This document shows, one piece after another, positions 24,603-30,382 of a stretch of 35,666 bases of DNA; position 1 is the stretch's first letter; every line of letters starts with the position of its first letter. The notes beneath the pieces were generated by a model, which saw only the letters and a list, made by a program, of their open reading frames with translations, was not told the origin of the DNA and made no database searches. The position numbers were made by a program, and so were the translations under genes. The DNA comes from Candidatus Woesebacteria bacterium (GTDB lineage Bacteria > Patescibacteriota > Microgenomatia > UBA8517). The stretch is taken from contig JAGUYM010000007.1 of assembly GCA_020061305.1 (NCBI GenBank), positions 1-35,666 of the forward strand, written 5' to 3'.

Positions 24603-25358
24603 TTATAGTACTAAAAATATAAAAATCAAGGTAAGGATGACTCTATACCATCCAAAGATTCTAAAATCATGTTCTTGTACATATTTGATAAGCCATTTGA
24701 CTACAATATAGGCAGTCATGAAACTCCCAACAAAACCGATAGCTAATAGTTTATAATTAATAGTTGACCATTCATAAACCTCGGTTTTGATAAGATCAAG
24801 AGCGGAGGCGGCAAGCATGGTTGGAATCGCCAAGAAAAATGAAAACTCAGTAGCCTCTTTTCTATTTAGTCCAACAATCATTCCACCAAAGATAGTTGCA
24901 AATGCTCTAGACACACCAGGTATCATTGAAAGAACTTGAAATAGACCAATTACAAGATAGTGGATGGTGAACAGTGGACGGTGAACAGGTTTGAAATATT
25001 TTTCAAAAAGAAGCATAATGATACCTCCAATTAATAAACTCCAAATAACCACCGTTGAATTACCAATTAAATACAATTTAATATTTTTGTAGAAAAATAG
25101 GCCAAAGATTGCAGACGGTAAAAAAGCAATTAATATATTTTTCCAAAGTTTAAAATTGCTGATAAGTTTTTTGGAATAGATAACAACTACGGCTAAAATT
25201 GCCCCAAGCTGTATTATTATCTCAAAGGATTTCACAAATTCTGTTTGTATAATCCCCAGTAAACTGGAAGTAAGTATCAAATGACCCGTGGATGATATTG
25301 GTAAAAACTCCGTTACCCCCTCAACAATTGAGAGAATGATTGTTTGTAATAGATTCAT
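24603..25358 (-). CDS. uppP: Undecaprenyl-diphosphatase
   Basis: The protein has 251 residues, very hydrophobic, with about eight helices. The two active-site regions are present: EGVTEFLPISSTGHLILT (about 13-30) and MIPGVSRAFATIFGGM (about 145-160). Common versions have SRSGxT, so here an alanine replaces serine next to the arginine. It recycles the lipid carrier for peptidoglycan by dephosphorylating undecaprenyl diphosphate. The loop KPVHRPLFTIHY (about 123-134) is encoded by a heptanucleotide array. It is expressed from an extended -10 promoter 6 nt before the ATG. Confidence 0.95.
   Translation of the reverse strand: MNLLQTIILSIVEGVTEFLPISSTGHLILTSSLLGIIQTEFVKSFEIIIQLGAILAVVVIYSKKLISNFKLWKNILIAFLPSAIFGLFFYKNIKLYLIGNSTVVIWSLLIGGIIMLLFEKYFKPVHRPLFTIHYLVIGLFQVLSMIPGVSRAFATIFGGMIVGLNRKEATEFSFFLAIPTMLAASALDLIKTEVYEWSTINYKLLAIGFVGSFMTAYIVVKWLIKYVQEHDFRIFGWYRVILTLIFIFLVL
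24961..24988 (-). repeat. Heptanucleotide tandem array in uppP
   Basis: The units on the forward strand are TGGATGG, TGAACAG, TGGACGG, TGAACAG, in exact phase. They encode most of the loop between two membrane helices in uppP. Confidence 0.75.
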
Positions 25359-25364
25359 CAGTTA

Positions 25365-25373
25365 ATTTTAACA
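25365..25373 (-). promoter_or_regulatory. Extended -10 promoter giving a leaderless start for uppP
   Basis: On the reverse strand TGT followed by TAAAAT (25370-25365) ends exactly 6 nt before the ATG at 25358. Confidence 0.5.
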
Positions 25374-25383
25374 ACAAATCCTT

Positions 25384-25420
25384 GTCATTGCGAGGAAGTC
25401 ATTCGCTACGCTAGCAATGA
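25384..25420. repeat. Short interspersed palindromic repeat between uppP and uvrA
   Basis: A 37-bp element starts GTCATTGCGAGG and ends CTAGCAATGA, so its ends pair (TCATTGC with GCAATGA). It resembles the outer ends of the 84-bp element inside uvrA. It occupies the space between the divergent uppP and uvrA promoters. Confidence 0.65.
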
Positions 25421-25445
25421 GAGCTTTCTTTTGTGTTATGTATGT

Positions 25446-25451
25446 TATAAT
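25446..25451 (+). promoter_or_regulatory. Putative -10 box of uvrA
   Basis: A perfect TATAAT is the only strong -10 candidate. It is 34 nt before the ATG, so uvrA would have a leader of about 28 nt, unlike its neighbours. No clear -35 is seen. Confidence 0.45.
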
Positions 25452-25458
25452 TTCTCAT

Positions 25459-25480
25459 CCGTCGGCAAACCGATGGGATT
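25459..25480 (+). promoter_or_regulatory. Terminator-like hairpin in the uvrA leader
   Basis: CCGTCGG pairs with CCGATGG (7 bp, one G-T) around CAAA. GATTTTT follows immediately. It sits between the -10 box and the ATG, so it could act as an attenuator or may simply be another inserted palindrome. Confidence 0.4.
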
Positions 25481-25485
25481 TTTAT

Positions 25486-28341
25486 ATGGATACAAATATC
25501 ATTTCAGTCAAAGGTGCGAGACAGCATAATCTCAAAAATGTATCTGTTGATATACCAAAGAATAAGCTTGTTGTATTAACAGGTGTATCAGGTAGTGGTA
25601 AAAGCTCGTTTGCTTTTGATACTTTATATGCAGAAGGCCAAAGAAGATATGTAGAAAGTTTGTCAACATATGCCAGGCAGTTTTTAGGCATCATGGAAAA
25701 ACCTGATGTTGATTCGATTACGGGTTTGTCGCCATCAATCTCAATCGATCAAAAAACAACTTCAAGAAATCCAAGATCAACAGTTGGAACAGTTACTGAA
25801 ATATATGACTATTTAAGACTACTCTACGCTCGAGTTGGTCATCCACATTGCCCTGTTTGCAATAGAGAAATTTCACAAATGTCCTTAGAACAAATTATTG
25901 ATAATGTTTTAAAACTAAAAGGCAAGTTTTATATCTTGGCACCAGTTGTTAAGGATAGAAAAGGAGAGTTTACAAGTCTATTTGATAATTTAAAATCAAA
26001 AGGATATACAAGGGTTAGAATTGACGGAATTTATAAAAATTTAAGTGATGACTTTGCACTTATTAAAACAAACAAACATACGATAGATGTTGTCGTAGAT
26101 AAGTTTGCAATACCGCAGGGTGACACCCTGCGGTCGAGACTTTTTGATTCTGTATCACAGGCATTAAATCTTGCTGGTGGGTATGTCATTTTGTCTGAAA
26201 TTAAGGATAAAGCATTTGACATTCCTGATAATCCTAAGGATTTTATTGACCATTTATATTCTGAGAAATTTTCATGCCCAATTGACAACATAAGCCTTCC
26301 TGAAATTGAACCCAGAAGCTTTTCGTTTAATTCACCTCATGGTGCTTGTCCAAGTTGCACTGGACTAGGCAAGATCTTAAAAGTAGACCCTAATTTAGTT
26401 TTTTCAAGCGAGCTTACCATCAAAGAAGGTGGAATAAGACCATTCGCTAACATGATTGAAAATGAAAGTTGGTTTGGTGGTCTAATTATAAAATTTTGTC
26501 AAAATAACGGGGTGGACATCCATAAACCGATTAAAGATTTATCTTATGACCAGATTAAAACAATTTTATATGGCGGAAAAGGATTTGAAGGGGTAGCTAA
26601 TAATTTGGAGCGAAGATACAAGGAAACTGAAAGTGAATGGTCAAGGGAAGAAATACAAAAATACATGAAGGAAATGATTTGTGAAGAATGTGGTGGTACA
26701 AGGCTTAAAAAAGAAGCCTTGTCAATAACTATTGATGGTAAAAACATATCAGAAATCTCCAAAATGTCTGTTTCAAGTTTGGTTTCATGGACTAGTCTCT
26801 TGATTCAAAATATTTTGAATGATAAAGAGGTACAAATTGGAAAACTAATAATTAAAGAGATTGAAACTAGGCTTAAATTTCTTCTTTCTGTGGGACTTGA
26901 ATATTTAACATTAGACAGGGTGGCAGGAACACTTTCAGGTGGTGAAGCACAAAGAATAAGATTGGCTTCTCAAATTGGGTCAGGTTTAACTGGAGTTTTA
27001 TATGTTTTAGATGAACCAACAATAGGTCTTCATCAAAAAGATAATCAGAAATTAATTGATACCTTAAAACACTTGAGAGATTTGGGAAATTCTGTGGTTG
27101 TTGTTGAGCATGACGAGGAAATGATGAAGCAAAGTGATTTTTTGTTAGATTTTGGACCGCAAGCAGGAAGACTGGGTGGAGAATTAGTCGCCAGTGGAAC
27201 ACCTATGCAAATCATGGATAATCCAAAATCTTTGACTGGGAAATATCTATCCGGCAAAAAGAGAATTGAAGTGAAAACGATGTCATTTCGAGAAGCATCG
27301 GCGACGAAGCAATCTAATTTCGAGATTGCTACCCGCGACACTTACGCTCGAGGTCGCAATGACAATTTAAAAATCTTTGGAGCTAGTCAGTTCAATCTTA
27401 AAAAAATAAATGTAGAATTTCCACTTGCTAAGTTAATTTGTATAACAGGAGTTTCAGGTAGTGGTAAATCAACACTTCTAGTTGAAACCCTATATCCCGC
27501 ATTACAAAGAGAATTTAATCCATTTTTCAAAGGCGAAGTTGGACAACATTTTCGTCTTGAGGGTGTTAATCTTATAGATAAGGCTATTTTAATTGATCAA
27601 TCTCCAATAGGTAGAACTCCTAGAAGTAACCCAGCAACTTATACAGGATTATTTGATCCAATTAGAGATTTGTTTGCCACAACTAAAGACGCCAAGCTAA
27701 AAGGATTTAAAAAGGGACAATTTTCATTTAATTTAAAGGGCGGAAGATGTGAAGCCTGTGAAGGACAGGGACAAACGAAAATAGAAATGCAGTTTATGCC
27801 AGATATCTGGATACCATGTGAGGTTTGTAAGGGAAAAAGATATAATTCACAAACGCTAGAGGTTACCTATAAAGACAAAAATATTTCAGAGGTTTTAGAT
27901 TTAACAATTGCAGAAAGCCTAGACTTTTTTGGTAATTTTTCAAAAATCAGGGAAAAACTTGAAACTCTTTTTGATGTAGGACTAGGTTATATGCAACTGG
28001 GACAACCTGCAACTACACTTTCAGGTGGAGAGGCCCAAAGAGTGAAATTGGCAACAGAACTTAGCAGGCGTCAAACAGGAAAAACATTTTATATTTTAGA
28101 TGAACCAACAACAGGACTTCACTTCGCGGATGTTGAAAGATTACTTAAAGTACTTAAACTTCTAGTAAATAAGGGTAATACTGTAGCAGTTATTGAGCAT
28201 AATTTGGATGTAATTAAAAACAGTGATTGGGTCATTGATTTGGGTCCAGGTGGTGGAGATAATGGTGGTGAAGTAATTGCAGTCGGAACTCCAAAGGATA
28301 TCAAAAACAACAAAAATTCAGTAACTGGAAGATATCTTTGA
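25486..28341 (+). CDS. uvrA: Excinuclease ABC subunit A
   Basis: The protein has 951 residues. Two ABC ATPase modules are present. Walker A motifs are GVSGSGKSS (about 33-41) and GVSGSGKST (about 650-658), and signature motifs are TLSGGEAQRIRLA and TLSGGEAQRVKLA. Zinc-binding cysteines are seen in CPVC, CPSC, CEECGG, CEACEG and CEVCKG. UvrA scans DNA for damage with UvrB. The ATG at 25486 is chosen because MDTNIISVKGARQHNLKN matches the family start. An upstream in-frame ATG (25417) would add residues encoded by the repeat and leader. Between the modules, about residues 599-627 are encoded by an interspersed repeat. Confidence 0.97.
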   Translation: MDTNIISVKGARQHNLKNVSVDIPKNKLVVLTGVSGSGKSSFAFDTLYAEGQRRYVESLSTYARQFLGIMEKPDVDSITGLSPSISIDQKTTSRNPRSTVGTVTEIYDYLRLLYARVGHPHCPVCNREISQMSLEQIIDNVLKLKGKFYILAPVVKDRKGEFTSLFDNLKSKGYTRVRIDGIYKNLSDDFALIKTNKHTIDVVVDKFAIPQGDTLRSRLFDSVSQALNLAGGYVILSEIKDKAFDIPDNPKDFIDHLYSEKFSCPIDNISLPEIEPRSFSFNSPHGACPSCTGLGKILKVDPNLVFSSELTIKEGGIRPFANMIENESWFGGLIIKFCQNNGVDIHKPIKDLSYDQIKTILYGGKGFEGVANNLERRYKETESEWSREEIQKYMKEMICEECGGTRLKKEALSITIDGKNISEISKMSVSSLVSWTSLLIQNILNDKEVQIGKLIIKEIETRLKFLLSVGLEYLTLDRVAGTLSGGEAQRIRLASQIGSGLTGVLYVLDEPTIGLHQKDNQKLIDTLKHLRDLGNSVVVVEHDEEMMKQSDFLLDFGPQAGRLGGELVASGTPMQIMDNPKSLTGKYLSGKKRIEVKTMSFREASATKQSNFEIATRDTYARGRNDNLKIFGASQFNLKKINVEFPLAKLICITGVSGSGKSTLLVETLYPALQREFNPFFKGEVGQHFRLEGVNLIDKAILIDQSPIGRTPRSNPATYTGLFDPIRDLFATTKDAKLKGFKKGQFSFNLKGGRCEACEGQGQTKIEMQFMPDIWIPCEVCKGKRYNSQTLEVTYKDKNISEVLDLTIAESLDFFGNFSKIREKLETLFDVGLGYMQLGQPATTLSGGEAQRVKLATELSRRQTGKTFYILDEPTTGLHFADVERLLKVLKLLVNKGNTVAVIEHNLDVIKNSDWVIDLGPGGGDNGGEVIAVGTPKDIKNNKNSVTGRYL
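26113..26133. repeat. GC-rich 21-bp palindrome in uvrA
   Basis: The arms CCGCAGGGTG and CACCCTGCGG pair perfectly around a single A. The element encodes PQGDTLR at a variable position, with no obvious net insertion compared with other UvrA proteins. Confidence 0.6.
27281..27364. repeat. 84-bp interspersed palindromic repeat in frame in uvrA
   Basis: The element starts TGTCATTTCGAG and ends GGTCGCAATGACA, so its ends are near-perfect inverted repeats. An inner 8-bp stem AGCAATCT/AGATTGCT surrounds AATTTCG. It is 28 codons long and encodes a charged linker (starting MSFREASATKQ). Similar GTCATTGCGAG elements are common in many bacterial genomes, and in-frame copies resemble the Rickettsia palindromic elements in behaviour. 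Confidence 0.75.
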
Positions 28342-28355
28342 TACTAGTTTTTTGG

Positions 28356-28361
28356 TATAAT
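28356..28361 (+). promoter_or_regulatory. -10 box of the AbiEii-type operon
   Basis: A perfect TATAAT ends 8 nt before the antitoxin ATG. The leader would be about 2 nt and has no Shine-Dalgarno. Confidence 0.5.
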
Positions 28362-28369
28362 ATACATAA

Positions 28370-28606
28370 ATGTATAAACTTCCAAGTTTTTTAAATAAAT
28401 ACTTCTGGGGTGATGACTTAAATGATATAAACCTCAAAGATCATAAAAATTATATTGCTAAAACTATACTTTCCCACGGTGATTTGAAGGCGATAAAGTG
28501 GCTGCATGAAAATTTTGATAAGAGCTTTTTAAAGAGCCAGTTAGATTCGAAATTAATTGATCCTAAATCCAAAAACTTTTGGAATCTGTATTATTCATCA
28601 AACTAA
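28370..28606 (+). CDS. Probable antitoxin-like partner of the AbiEii-type protein (DUF6922-like)
   Basis: The protein has 78 residues. LPSFLNKYFWGDDLNDINLKDHKNYIAKTILSHGDLKAIKWLHENF and the ending KNFWNLYY match the small helical family that usually precedes AbiEii-type nucleotidyltransferases (named from memory, possibly DUF6922). It is the likely antitoxin by position. It ends 1 nt before the next ATG, a tight operon. It is not the winged-helix AbiEi antitoxin of the classic system. Confidence 0.65.
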   Translation: MYKLPSFLNKYFWGDDLNDINLKDHKNYIAKTILSHGDLKAIKWLHENFDKSFLKSQLDSKLIDPKSKNFWNLYYSSN

Positions 28607-28607
28607 G

Positions 28608-29240
28608 ATGTATTTAAATATATTACCTACAGGACAGGAAGAAGTAATTAAAAAGTTATCGAATTACCCATTCATCAAAGATTTTTATTTAAGTGGTGGT
28701 ACTGCTCTTGCTTTACAATTAGGACATAGGGAGTCTGTCGATTTTGATTTTTTTGGTGAAAAAGATTTTGAACCTCAAGAATTATTAAACATATTGCAGA
28801 ATGATTTTGATGTTGAAGTTGATAAAATTGAAAGAGGAACTTTAAACTGCAGAATAAAAAATATCAAACTTCAATTTTTACATTATCCATATAAATTACT
28901 TGAAGAGTTTATAAATTGGGATGGCATTAATCTATCATCAATAGTAGATATTGCCTGCACAAAAATGATTACAGTATCTGTTCGCGGTAACAAAAAGGAT
29001 TACATAGATATTTACTTTTTGTTACAAAAATATGATCTAGGTGAATTATTTGCAAAGATGGAATTAAAATATACAGGATTGGATTTTAATGAAGCTCATA
29101 TAATAAAATCTCTAACTTATTTTAATGAGGCTGATGAACAGCCAATGCCAAGAATGCATATAGAAACAGATTGGGGAAATGTTAAAAAGGTTATTTCTTC
29201 AAAAGCAGTTGAGTATCTTAAGAAAGTTGACGTGTTTTGA
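28608..29240 (+). CDS. AbiEii/AbiGii-type nucleotidyltransferase toxin family
   Basis: The protein has 210 residues. The nucleotidyltransferase motif YLSGGTALALQLGHRESVDFDFF carries the GG and DxD metal-binding pattern (about 28-50). Later KKDYIDIYFLLQKYDL is typical of the family. Such proteins transfer nucleotides to tRNA or other targets and act as type IV-like toxins or phage-defence factors. The ATG at 28608 is chosen because it follows the antitoxin stop directly, although an open frame extends further upstream. It is followed by a small zinc-ribbon gene. Confidence 0.85.
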   Translation: MYLNILPTGQEEVIKKLSNYPFIKDFYLSGGTALALQLGHRESVDFDFFGEKDFEPQELLNILQNDFDVEVDKIERGTLNCRIKNIKLQFLHYPYKLLEEFINWDGINLSSIVDIACTKMITVSVRGNKKDYIDIYFLLQKYDLGELFAKMELKYTGLDFNEAHIIKSLTYFNEADEQPMPRMHIETDWGNVKKVISSKAVEYLKKVDVF

Positions 29241-29276
29241 TATCAAGGAGAATATTTACAAACTTCAAAACAGTAG

Positions 29277-29282
29277 TAAATT
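29277..29282 (+). promoter_or_regulatory. Possible -10 box of the zinc-ribbon gene
   Basis: TAAATT ends exactly 6 nt before the ATG at 29289. Confidence 0.35.
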
Positions 29283-29288
29283 GTAGTT

Positions 29289-29456
29289 ATGGCACATAAA
29301 ACATTTTGTGACATCTGTGATATCGAGGTTGATTGGTACGAGCTTGTAAATGTTGATATTAGGCGAGGCAAAAGAGGAGAATATTGCAAAAAGTGTTGGT
29401 ACGATGAAAAGAATTGGAAGGATATTCATGAGAAGCCTGCTTCTGATATGGAATAG
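29289..29456 (+). CDS. Small zinc-ribbon protein
   Basis: The protein has 55 residues. Two CxxC pairs, FCDIC (residues 7-10) and YCKKC (33-36), are 22 residues apart and would form a zinc ribbon. The C-terminal part (WYDEKNWKDIHEK) is charged. There is no recognisable enzymatic domain. It lies 48 nt after the AbiEii-type gene and just before a large terminator-like hairpin, so it may be the last gene of that cassette or independently transcribed. Its function is unknown. Confidence 0.6.
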   Translation: MAHKTFCDICDIEVDWYELVNVDIRRGKRGEYCKKCWYDEKNWKDIHEKPASDME

Positions 29457-29463
29457 GTCGTAT

Positions 29464-29536
29464 CAGGTCGTGCAGGGGTATCTTAAAGAAAAAAGTCTTT
29501 AAAATATTGTTCCCCCACACGGACCTGTAATTTTTT
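29464..29536 (+). terminator. Long terminator-like stem-loop after the zinc-ribbon gene
   Basis: CAGGTC (29464-29469) pairs with GACCTG (29522-29527), then GTG with CAC, GGGG with CCCC, and an inner TTAAAGA with TCTTTAA around AAAAAG. A TTTTTT run follows at 29531-29536. The stem is about 20 bp in all, with small bulges. It is larger than needed for an ordinary terminator. Confidence 0.6.
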
Positions 29537-29540
29537 ATAA

Positions 29541-29619
29541 GCCTAGCAAATTTATTGAACATCCCAAGCAATCTTGGTTGAAACACACATTGGTGTGCTG
29601 CTCAATACCCAAACTAGGC
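29541..29619 (+). ncRNA. Candidate three-way-junction RNA, unknown
   Basis: The outer stem is GCCTAG (29541-29546) with CTAGGC (29614-29619). It continues as ATTGAACA (29554-29561) with TGCTCAAT (29599-29606), with one mismatch. Two hairpins are enclosed: CCAAG-CAAT-CTTGG (29564-29577) and CACAC-ATTG-GTGTG (29584-29597). No protein frame is convincing here. The fold is drawn by hand, and the transcribed strand is not known. Confidence 0.35.
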
Positions 29620-29669
29620 ATCCCCCTTGCAAAACAATTTCAATGAAAAAACAAAATAATTCCAAACCT

Positions 29670-29717
29670 CATGCGCGAGCGCCTTCAATCCGAAGATTGA
29701 GCCTCCAAGCCCGCATG
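29670..29717 (-). terminator. UUCG hairpin downstream of the GC-rich membrane gene
   Basis: On the reverse strand CATGCG pairs with CGCATG at the base, and TCAATC with GATTGA at the tip around a UUCG tetraloop. Some further pairing (GAG/CTC) lies between. It starts 14 nt after the gene's stop and is followed by an interrupted T-rich stretch. It is probably a terminator. It also marks the edge of the GC-rich segment. Confidence 0.5.
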
Positions 29718-29730
29718 GGTTCATTTCCCC

Positions 29731-30144
29731 TTATTGTCTTTTTTGACCCACGATGAAGGACAGACTGTTGCAGAGGTTCATAAGGCTGATGACGCCAAAG
29801 AACAATACGGCAAACTGCGCCGATACAACAAACCAGTAGTCCATGGCGATCCAGACGAACGCCGCCAAAAGGTTTGCCCCTGCAAACGCAACAGCCCATA
29901 ACACGCCATGCCATGTGAACCCGTCATTGTAGATGGCGGTAAGCACAGACAGCGGAATGAATAGGGTATGTGAAAGCAGGACCAGTGCTGTGTACATGGA
30001 CATGGTGCCGATGGCATCTTCGATGTAGAAGTCGCTCATGTATACCGCGCCGAAGGTGTTGCCGACGATGACATAGGTGTAATATGTCAGCAATCCAGCC
30101 AGGATCAAGTAGAACAATTTCAATGCTTTGATTGTATTACTCAT
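29731..30144 (-). CDS. GC-rich hypothetical 4-TM membrane protein, probably acquired
   Basis: The protein has 137 residues with four predicted helices (about 11-31, 52-71, 80-102 and 104-126). The short polar parts include YMSDFYIEDAIG and NDGFTWHG, and the C-terminus is VGQKRQ. I do not recognise the family. By hand count, 29761-29940 is about 53% G+C, and codons favour C or G at third positions, while neighbouring genes are near one third. The ATG at 30144 has a strong Shine-Dalgarno (GGAGG, 5 nt away), unlike most genes here. An open frame continues upstream but has the local AT-rich composition and contains the leader structure. Horizontal transfer is the simplest reading. Confidence 0.7.
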   Translation of the reverse strand: MSNTIKALKLFYLILAGLLTYYTYVIVGNTFGAVYMSDFYIEDAIGTMSMYTALVLLSHTLFIPLSVLTAIYNDGFTWHGVLWAVAFAGANLLAAFVWIAMDYWFVVSAQFAVLFFGVISLMNLCNSLSFIVGQKRQ

Positions 30145-30239
30145 TTCATCCTCCGATGAAAATATTTTGGGTTTGATTTTAGCCGAAGCTAGACCCATTT
30201 TAGGCACATATTGTATGCGCAAAATGGGTCCATCAAACC
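30144..30239 (-). promoter_or_regulatory. Structured leader of the GC-rich membrane gene (possible riboregulator)
   Basis: On the reverse strand GGTTTGAT (30239-30232) pairs with ATCAAACC (30177-30170), enclosing two hairpins. The long one is GACCCATTTT with AAAATGGGTC, continued by GCGCATA/TATGTGC with one mismatch. The short one is TAGC-TTCG-GCTA. Next to the start codon, TTTCATC and GATGAAA form a 7-bp hairpin whose loop is GGAG, the ribosome binding site. A TACAAT lies in the long hairpin, so a promoter within the palindrome is an alternative reading. Confidence 0.4.
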
Positions 30240-30347
30240 ACTTATTTTTGCAAGAGTTGTTAAGGTACAAGTCTAAAAACAAAAAATACTTCAAATGTCG
30301 CAATCGATATCTAAAGTATGTTTCCACTATATCACTAACTATAGGTT

Positions 30348-30376
30348 TTGTCAAGTTAAGTAGCTTCAATTACAAT
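30348..30376 (+). promoter_or_regulatory. Promoter giving a leaderless start for the transglutaminase gene
   Basis: A -35 TTGTCA (30348-30353) and a -10 TACAAT (30371-30376) are separated by exactly 17 nt. The -10 ends 6 nt before the ATG at 30383. This is the clearest leaderless promoter in the window. Confidence 0.65.
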
Positions 30377-30382
30377 GATTTA

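Noticed and set aside
25417-25485. Longer uvrA start at the ATG at 25417
   Set aside because: The added residues come from the interspersed repeat and leader hairpin, the -10 box lies inside, and the family N-terminus matches 25486.
30170-30239. Integron attC site, suggested by the long imperfect palindrome with outer arms GGTTTGAT and ATCAAACC
   Set aside because: The outer boxes do not fit GTTRRRY/RYYYAAC, there is no integrase gene, and no second site is seen.
30145-30369. N-terminal extension of the GC-rich membrane protein upstream of 30144
   Set aside because: The composition is AT-rich, there is no start signal, and the strong Shine-Dalgarno lies directly before 30144.
30128-30382. 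N-terminal extension of the transglutaminase from 30128
   Set aside because: It runs antisense over the structured leader, precedes the well-formed promoter at 30348-30376, and would bury the signal peptide.
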